A stretch of 12,566 nt of DNA from Flavobacterium psychrophilum (GTDB lineage Bacteria > Bacteroidota > Bacteroidia > Flavobacteriales > Flavobacteriaceae): positions 34,138 through 46,703 of the forward strand of contig DZCQ01000007.1 of NCBI GenBank assembly GCA_022730285.1, given 5' to 3'. The translations under genes and the position numbers were made by a program. The notes below the pieces were generated by a model that did no database searches, was not told the origin of the DNA, and saw nothing but the letters and a program-made list of their open reading frames with translations. Positions 8,312 through 12,566 of the stretch are shown here, in pieces (the stretch's first letter is position 1; each line of letters starts with the position of its first letter).

Positions 8312-10213
8312 ATGAAAAAAATAGCACAAATATTTGTTATAATGATAAGTTTAAACTCCATTGGACAGGAAATTTTAACACCTGAAACATTACTAAAACT
8401 AGGCAGAGTAACCGCATTGGGAATTACCAAAGACGAAAAAAACATAGTCTATAAAGTTACGCAAGCATCAATCGGTGAAAATAAGATGAATAGTAAATTA
8501 TATACTATTCCAATATCCGGAGGAAATCCAACAGAAATTAAGGAAACTTTGAGTATTTTGAACAATAAAAACATTTCGCCAGACGGAAAATATATGCTGT
8601 ATTCTGAAGAAGTAAAAATAGATAAAATACATGGAAAAGATTACTACCCAGAGTTAGACAAGTCTAATGTGCAAATATACAATTCATTAGATTATCGCCA
8701 TTGGGATACTTGGAACGAAGGAAAATTTAACCATGTTTTTTACAAAAACATAAACAAAGAAAGCACAGGAATAGACATAATGGTGGGAGAAAATTTTGAC
8801 TCTCCTCAAAAGCCTTTTGGCGGCGAAGAAGATTACATTTGGTCACCAGACAGCAAGAATATAATTTATGTATCTAAGAAAAAAGCAGGAACTAACTATG
8901 CAATTTCTACAAATACTGATTTATACGAATATAATTTAGAAACACAAAAAACAACAAATTTAACCGAAAATAATAAAGGATACGACACAAACCCAACTTT
9001 TTCTCCACAAGGTAATTTAACATGGTTACAAATGAAACGTGACGGGTATGAAGCAGACAAAAATGACATTATTGTTCGATTTAAAGGAATTGATTTGAAT
9101 TTAACTACTAATTGGGATAATTCTGTTAGTAATTTTCAATGGAGCAAAGACGGCAAAAAAGTATATTTTTTAGGGGCAATAAATGGAACGCAGCAATTAT
9201 TTGAAGTAAATTTCCCAGGATTAACAAAAGTTGCAATTACGATAACACAACTCACAGATGGCGATTTTGATGTACACGACATTGTTTCGGTATCGAATCA
9301 AAATGCTATACTCACAAGAACAGACATGAATCATGCTCTAGAAATCTATTCCTATAACTTACAAAGTAAAACTTGGAATAAAATAACAAACGTAAACACA
9401 AAAATATACAATAATCTTTCCTTACCAAAATACGAAAGAAGATATGTAACCACAACAGACAATAAAAAAATGCTTGTTTGGGTAATACTTCCAACAAATT
9501 TTGATAAATCAAAAAAATATCCAACACTATTATATTGCCAAGGAGGCCCACAAAGTCCATTAACACAATTCTATTCTTTTCGATGGAATTTTTCGCTAAT
9601 GGCATCGCAAGGATATATAGTGGTTGCACCAAATCGACGAGGAATGTATGGGCATGGAAGGGAATGGAACGAACAAATTTCTGGCGATTGGGGAGGTCAA
9701 GTCATGAACGATTACCTCTCTGCAATAGATAGTATGGCTAAAGAAAGTTATGTAGATAAAACTAAAATAGGTTGTGTTGGAGCTAGTTATGGTGGCTATT
9801 CTGTGTTTTATTTAGCAGGAAATCACAACAACCGATTCAAAACTTTTATTGCCCACGATGGCGTTTTCAATACCCAAAGCATGTATGGAACAACAGAAGA
9901 GGTTTTTTTTAACAACTGGGATTTTGGAGGAGCTTATTGGGAAAAAGAAAACAAAAAAGCACAAAAAAGCTACACAACGTTTAATCCAATAAATTTTCTA
10001 GATAAATGGAATACTCCAATATTAATAATTCAAGGAGGAAACGATTTTAGAGTACCTATCGGACAAGGACAAGAAGCATTTCAAGCAGCACAATTAAGAG
10101 GAATTAAAAGCAAATTTTTATACTTTCCAGACGAAAATCATTGGGTTCTAAAACCCCAAAATTCCCTAGTCTGGCAATTAGAATTTTTTAAATGGTTACA
10201 CGAAACACTATAG
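8312..10213 (+). CDS. Secreted S9 family prolyl oligopeptidase-like serine peptidase
   Basis: This is a serine peptidase of the prolyl oligopeptidase clan, closest in layout to S9C enzymes (acylaminoacyl peptidase and dipeptidyl peptidase 5 types). It probably releases short peptides in the periplasm. Residues 1-18 form a Sec signal peptide with a likely cut before Gln19 (NSIG/QEI). Residues about 30-380 contain WD40-like/TolB-like propeller blades (repeats such as IWSPDSKNIIYVS, PTFSPQGNLTWLQ and FQWSKDGKKVYFL). The alpha/beta hydrolase domain follows from about residue 390, with the catalytic triad Ser492 (GASYGGYS), Asp578 (GGNDFRVP) and His610 (ENHW). The oxyanion-region motif YCQGGP is at about residues 408-413. 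Substrate preference cannot be read from the sequence. The gene begins 11 bases after nuoN, so co-transcription is possible. Its TAG stop straddles the left boundary of a MITE-like element, so the present C-terminus was probably set by that insertion. Confidence 0.92.
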   Translation: MKKIAQIFVIMISLNSIGQEILTPETLLKLGRVTALGITKDEKNIVYKVTQASIGENKMNSKLYTIPISGGNPTEIKETLSILNNKNISPDGKYMLYSEEVKIDKIHGKDYYPELDKSNVQIYNSLDYRHWDTWNEGKFNHVFYKNINKESTGIDIMVGENFDSPQKPFGGEEDYIWSPDSKNIIYVSKKKAGTNYAISTNTDLYEYNLETQKTTNLTENNKGYDTNPTFSPQGNLTWLQMKRDGYEADKNDIIVRFKGIDLNLTTNWDNSVSNFQWSKDGKKVYFLGAINGTQQLFEVNFPGLTKVAITITQLTDGDFDVHDIVSVSNQNAILTRTDMNHALEIYSYNLQSKTWNKITNVNTKIYNNLSLPKYERRYVTTTDNKKMLVWVILPTNFDKSKKYPTLLYCQGGPQSPLTQFYSFRWNFSLMASQGYIVVAPNRRGMYGHGREWNEQISGDWGGQVMNDYLSAIDSMAKESYVDKTKIGCVGASYGGYSVFYLAGNHNNRFKTFIAHDGVFNTQSMYGTTEEVFFNNWDFGGAYWEKENKKAQKSYTTFNPINFLDKWNTPILIIQGGNDFRVPIGQGQEAFQAAQLRGIKSKFLYFPDENHWVLKPQNSLVWQLEFFKWLHETL

Positions 10214-10214
10214 A

Positions 10215-10233
10215 TGGGTTCTAAAAATTAGTT
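10215..10233 (+). repeat. Left terminal inverted repeat, 19 bases
   Basis: The sequence tgggttctaaaaattagtt is the exact reverse complement of 10375-10393. A 19-base perfect match at 141 bases separation is not expected by chance, even in AT-rich DNA. The gggttct portion also gives it more G/C than its surroundings. Confidence 0.9.
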
Positions 10234-10275
10234 GATAGCTATTTTTTGGAATTATTTTATGCAGATTTTTTCTTT

Positions 10276-10312
10276 CTTTTTACTCAAATTATGATACTAT
10301 TTAAGTAAAAAG
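10276..10312. repeat. Central hairpin of the inverted-repeat element
   Basis: Arms 10276-10289 (ctttttactcaaat) and 10299-10312 (atttaagtaaaaag) pair over 14 positions with a single C/A mismatch around a 9-base loop. This is the apex of the palindromic element. It has only three G/C pairs and no downstream T run on the plus strand, so it is not a typical intrinsic terminator for the peptidase transcript. Confidence 0.75.
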
Positions 10313-10374
10313 ATGGCGAAAAGATTCCAAAATAAAACAAAAAGAACATTCGCAAAAAAATTAATTCACAAAAA

Positions 10375-10393
10375 AACTAATTTTTAGAACCCA
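10375..10393 (-). repeat. Right terminal inverted repeat, 19 bases
   Basis: The sequence aactaatttttagaaccca is the exact reverse complement of the left arm. Just outside, ccTA mirrors the TAga at the left end with one mismatch. This gives element ends GATGGG and, on the opposite strand, GGTGGG, both next to TA. Confidence 0.9.
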
Positions 10394-10478
10394 CCTATTA
10401 ATATCGTGTACAAAAAAATCAAAGCAAAATTCTAGTAAAATTTGATAAATAAATGTATTTTTACAAAAAAATATACAC

Positions 10479-11483
10479 ATGAGTTCAGATAAAGAAGCCA
10501 AGCTAAAAGCATTACAATTAACCTTAGATAAACTTGATAAAACCTACGGGAAAGGCACTGTTATGAAAATGGGAGACAAAGCCATTGTTGAGGTAGAAAC
10601 CATCTCTTCCGGCTCTCTAGGATTAGATGTGGCTCTTGGAGTAGGTGGCTATCCAAGGGGTAGAGTAATAGAAATTTTTGGGCCAGAATCTTCTGGAAAA
10701 ACAACACTGACACTACATGCAATTGCCGAAGCACAAAAAGCAGGTGGAATTGCCGCTTTTATTGATGCAGAACATGCATTTGATAGAAATTATGCTGAAA
10801 AATTAAATGTAGATATCGAAAACCTAATTATTTCGCAACCTGACAATGGAGAGCAAGCACTAGAAATTGCAGAAAACCTAATCCGTTCTGGGGCTATAGA
10901 CATTGTAGTGATAGATTCTGTTGCAGCACTTACTCCAAAAAGCGAAATTGAAGGAGAAATGGGAGATTCTAAAATGGGACTTCATGCACGATTAATGTCA
11001 CAGGCTCTTAGAAAATTAACAGGAACAATTAGTAAAACAAACTGTACCGTAATATTCATTAACCAACTTAGAGAAAAAATTGGTGTAATGTTTGGAAGTC
11101 CAGAAACAACCACAGGGGGAAATGCACTAAAATTTTATGCATCAGTAAGATTAGATATTAGACGCTCTACCCAAATAAAAGATGGTGATAATGTACTAGG
11201 AAACAGAACTAAAGTAAAAGTAGTTAAAAACAAAGTTGCTCCGCCATTTAAAGTTGCAGAATTTGACATAATGTATGGAGAAGGAGTATCTAAAAATGGC
11301 GAAATTCTAGATCTTGCAGTAGAATATGAAATTGTTAAAAAAGCAGGCTCTTGGTTTAGTTATGGCGATACAAAACTAGGACAAGGAAGAGATGCTGTAA
11401 AAACACTAATTAAAGACAATCCTGAACTAGCAGAAGAATTAGAAATAAAAATAAAAGATTATATAAAAACTAACGAGCAATAG
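10479..11483 (+). CDS. recA: Recombinase RecA
   Basis: RecA is the ATP-dependent strand-exchange protein of homologous recombination and the co-protease of the SOS response. The Walker A motif GPESSGKT is at residues 68-75 with Lys74. The Walker B strand is [12 protein letters not shown] with Asp146. The [19 protein letters not shown] block covers the DNA-binding loop L2 region, and the C-terminal domain follows from about residue 270. At 334 residues it is slightly shorter than the E. coli protein (353) and lacks a long acidic tail; this size is common in the family. The leader is A/T-rich without a Shine-Dalgarno sequence, as usual in Bacteroidota. I saw no LexA-type palindrome upstream. 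Just 81 bases of non-element DNA (10398-10478) separate the MITE-like element from the start, so its promoter is probably there. A GatB/YqeY gene follows after 22 bases. Confidence 0.98.
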   Translation: MSSDKEAKLKALQLTLDKLDKTYGKGTVMKMGDKAIVEVETISSGSLGLDVALGVGGYPRGRVIEIFGPESSGKTTLTLHAIAEAQKAGGIAAFIDAEHAFDRNYAEKLNVDIENLIISQPDNGEQALEIAENLIRSGAIDIVVIDSVAALTPKSEIEGEMGDSKMGLHARLMSQALRKLTGTISKTNCTVIFINQLREKIGVMFGSPETTTGGNALKFYASVRLDIRRSTQIKDGDNVLGNRTKVKVVKNKVAPPFKVAEFDIMYGEGVSKNGEILDLAVEYEIVKKAGSWFSYGDTKLGQGRDAVKTLIKDNPELAEELEIKIKDYIKTNEQ

Positions 11484-11505
11484 TTTTTCTTTAAAAAAAT
11501 ATAAA

Positions 11506-11955
11506 ATGGGATTATCTACACAAATAATGGATCGCATAAAAGATGCAATGCGAGCAAAAGACAGTATAGCACTAGAAGCACTTAGAGCTATTAAATCTGA
11601 AATACTATTAGCACAAACAGCTACTGGAAGCAAAGAAGAAATTACGGAAGCAGAAGAGGTTAAAATTCTTCAAAAACTAGTAAAAATGCGGAAGGACAGT
11701 GCAGAAATTTTTACCAAACAAAACCGTCCAGATTTAGCAGAACCAGAACTTGCACAAATTACTATAATAGAACAATTTTTACCAAAACAACTTACAGAAC
11801 AGGAAGTAGAAGCAATTATAACAAAAATAATTTCAGAAACAGGTGCAAATGGAATTGCAAGTATGGGCAAAGTAATGGGATTAGCATCTACTACAATTGG
11901 GGGTGCAGCCGAAGGAAAAACAATTTCTACCATTGTTAAAAAACTACTAACCTAA
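11506..11955 (+). CDS. GatB/YqeY domain-containing protein
   Basis: This is a single-domain protein of the GatB/YqeY family, related to the tail domain of the GatB subunit of tRNA-dependent amidotransferase, which binds tRNA. The cellular role of the stand-alone form is not established. The 149 residues match the usual length. The N-terminal part is helical and charged (IMDRIKDAMRAKDSIALEALRAIKSEI). The central segment has the typical ELAQITIIEQFLPKQLTEQEVEAII, and the C-terminus has the glycine-rich GIASMGKVMGLASTTIGGAAEGK motif. It lies 22 bases after recA on the same strand, probably in one transcript, with a tRNA gene 28 bases downstream. The ATG is preceded by an A-rich leader, and the family's N-terminus starts directly at it. 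Confidence 0.93.
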   Translation: MGLSTQIMDRIKDAMRAKDSIALEALRAIKSEILLAQTATGSKEEITEAEEVKILQKLVKMRKDSAEIFTKQNRPDLAEPELAQITIIEQFLPKQLTEQEVEAIITKIISETGANGIASMGKVMGLASTTIGGAAEGKTISTIVKKLLT

Positions 11956-11983
11956 TAAATACAACTATTATTTATAAAATAAT

Positions 11984-12057
11984 GGCTGCGTAGTTCAACT
12001 GGATAGAATAACGGATTTCGGCTCCGTTGGTTGCAGGTTCGAACCCTGCCGTAGTCA
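11984..12057 (+). tRNA. tRNA-Arg (anticodon UCG)
   Basis: A full cloverleaf can be drawn. The acceptor stem GGCTGCG pairs with CGTAGTC (two G-U pairs). The D stem GTTC pairs with GAAT around AACTGGATA. The anticodon stem ACGGA pairs with TCCGT around loop TTTCGGC, giving anticodon TCG, which reads CGA (arginine). The variable loop is TGGTT, the T stem GCAGG pairs with CCTGC around TTCGAAC, and the discriminator base is A. The length is 74 bases. CCA is not encoded (ACGA follows), so the 3' end must be added after transcription. It lies 28 bases after the GatB/YqeY gene and just before a strong hairpin. Confidence 0.95.
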
Positions 12058-12064
12058 CGATACC

Positions 12065-12109
12065 AAATAAGAATGGAGAATGTTTTAAACATTCTCCATT
12101 CTTATTTTT
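12065..12109 (+). terminator. Intrinsic terminator after tRNA-Arg
   Basis: Positions 12065-12085 and 12087-12107 are exact reverse complements of 21 bases with one base between them, so a real RNA would form about 19 pairs and a small loop. The stem contains GAATGGAGAATG/CATTCTCCATTC and runs into a T run (cttattttt). It starts 7 bases after the tRNA end and so probably terminates the recA-tRNA side. Because the structure is symmetric and a gene converges from the right, it may also stop transcription from the minus strand, though the A/T run on that side is weaker. Confidence 0.85.
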
Positions 12110-12135
12110 GTATTTGGCGATAGCAAATATTGTAT

Positions 12136-12566
12136 TTATCTACCAACATAAGTTACATTAACCTCGCAGAAATTACCTAAAGCTGTGCTTTTCCCTATAA
12201 CATGAGGGTTTGCACCGGCAATATCATTAGCTGCAAGCCCATTATAGGCCGCACTAATATCACAAACTTGCCCAGCCGTTAAAGTTACGTCCACACTTAT
12301 ATTCGTTTCGTTAAATAATTCTAAATAATTAGTAAGAGTGCTACTATTATAAAAACTCTCAGAATGCGAATATTTTCTATAATTAATTCCTTCAATTGTA
12401 AGCTGAAAGTTTCCTTCTACAAAACCAACTTTTGTTCCCAAACTAGAATTAACCTGTCCTGCACCTAAATATCCCGAGAAAATAAAGTGGTATGTTCCTG
12501 TGTAAGGGGCAGTAAAATTTACTGCTGTTAAACCAGAAATATTGTTATAACTCGCAGAAGTTGCAA
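12136..12566 (-). CDS. C-terminal part of a beta-rich, possibly C1q-like protein (5' end outside window)
   Basis: The reading frame is open from the right edge to a TAA at 12136-12138, giving 142 visible residues; the start lies outside. A TTG at 12439-12441 could be mistaken for a start, but coding continues upstream of it. The visible part is rich in Thr, Asn, Gly, Val and Tyr and alternates in the way beta strands do. The segment VNFTAPYTGTYHF (12484-12522) resembles the first strands of C1q/TNF-like jelly-roll domains, as does the spacing to the end (NFCEVNVTYVGR). Two cysteines are present (GQVCDIS and NFCEV). I infer a surface or secreted beta-sandwich protein; the C1q assignment is tentative. 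No typical type IX secretion C-terminal signal is seen. The gene converges on recA-tRNA-Arg with the terminator between them. Confidence 0.7.
   Translation of the reverse strand, partial: ATSASYNNISGLTAVNFTAPYTGTYHFIFSGYLGAGQVNSSLGTKVGFVEGNFQLTIEGINYRKYSHSESFYNSSTLTNYLELFNETNISVDVTLTAGQVCDISAAYNGLAANDIAGANPHVIGKSTALGNFCEVNVTYVGR

Larger units (their letters stand above)
10211..10397. mobile_element. MITE-like inverted-repeat element flanked by TA
   Basis: A non-coding palindromic element fills most of the gap between the peptidase gene and recA. Its ends are perfect 19-base inverted repeats (10215-10233 and 10375-10393); pairing extends to 10210 and 10398 with one mismatch. The interior is also self-complementary: 10244-10252 (ttttggaat) pairs with 10324-10332, and 10276-10289 pairs with 10299-10312. 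The whole unit could fold into one long imperfect hairpin. TA lies at both outer ends (10211-10212 and 10396-10397), the target duplication expected of IS630/Tc1-mariner type elements, giving a body of 10213-10395 (183 bases). A CTAT direct repeat (10208-10211, 10395-10398) is an alternative duplication. No transposase is encoded, so movement would need one supplied in trans. A locally evolved terminator is the main alternative. Confidence 0.6.

Noticed and set aside
10434..10466. Bacteroidota-type promoter for recA (taaaatttg near 10436-10444)
   Set aside because: It has one base too many for the TAnnTTTG consensus, and no TTG-type -33 element lies at the right distance, so I do not call it, although a promoter must be nearby.
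10398..10478. LexA/SOS operator upstream of recA
   Set aside because: No CTGT...ACAG-like or other clear palindrome is visible in this stretch.
12439..12441. Possible TTG start giving a 101-residue minus-strand protein
   Set aside because: The frame stays open upstream to the window edge with protein-like composition, including a C1q-like segment, so TTG is an internal Leu codon and the gene is partial.

Overview
The window is AT-rich DNA from a member of the Bacteroidota, most likely a flavobacterium. The evidence is the short NuoG without its molybdopterin-like domain, the flavobacterial form of NuoH and NuoI, A/T-rich leaders without Shine-Dalgarno sequences, and a signal peptide predicted to expose glutamine at the new N-terminus. 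No species can be named from the sequence alone.

Positions 57-8300 hold the second half of a respiratory complex I operon in the standard order nuoG-H-I-J-K-L-M-N, all on the plus strand. Spacing is very tight: nuoG/nuoH and nuoJ/nuoK overlap by 8 bases, and only nuoM-nuoN has a gap above 13 bases (66). These genes supply the last electron-input subunit (NuoG), the NuoI clusters, the NuoH quinone-site subunit and the whole proton-pumping arm (NuoJ-K-L-M-N). The upstream genes (nuoA-F) would lie before the window. An S9 serine peptidase with a Sec signal follows nuoN by only 11 bases (8312-10213) and may be read on the same transcript.

A compact inverted-repeat element (about 183 bases) sits between the peptidase and recA. 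It has perfect 19-base terminal arms, a palindromic interior and TA at both ends. It looks like a MITE, and its insertion appears to have formed the stop codon of the peptidase gene.

recA (10479-11483) and a GatB/YqeY-domain gene (11506-11955) follow as a likely pair. Next come a tRNA-Arg gene with anticodon UCG (11984-12057) and a strong hairpin terminator. On the minus strand, a gene running off the window edge encodes the C-terminal part of a beta-rich, possibly C1q-like, protein; it converges on the terminator.

Most of the window is ordinary core-genome content, and I see no undescribed multi-gene system. The features most worth a second look are the MITE-like element at the peptidase stop codon, the cysteine pattern at the end of the short NuoG, and the peptidase joined to the nuo operon.
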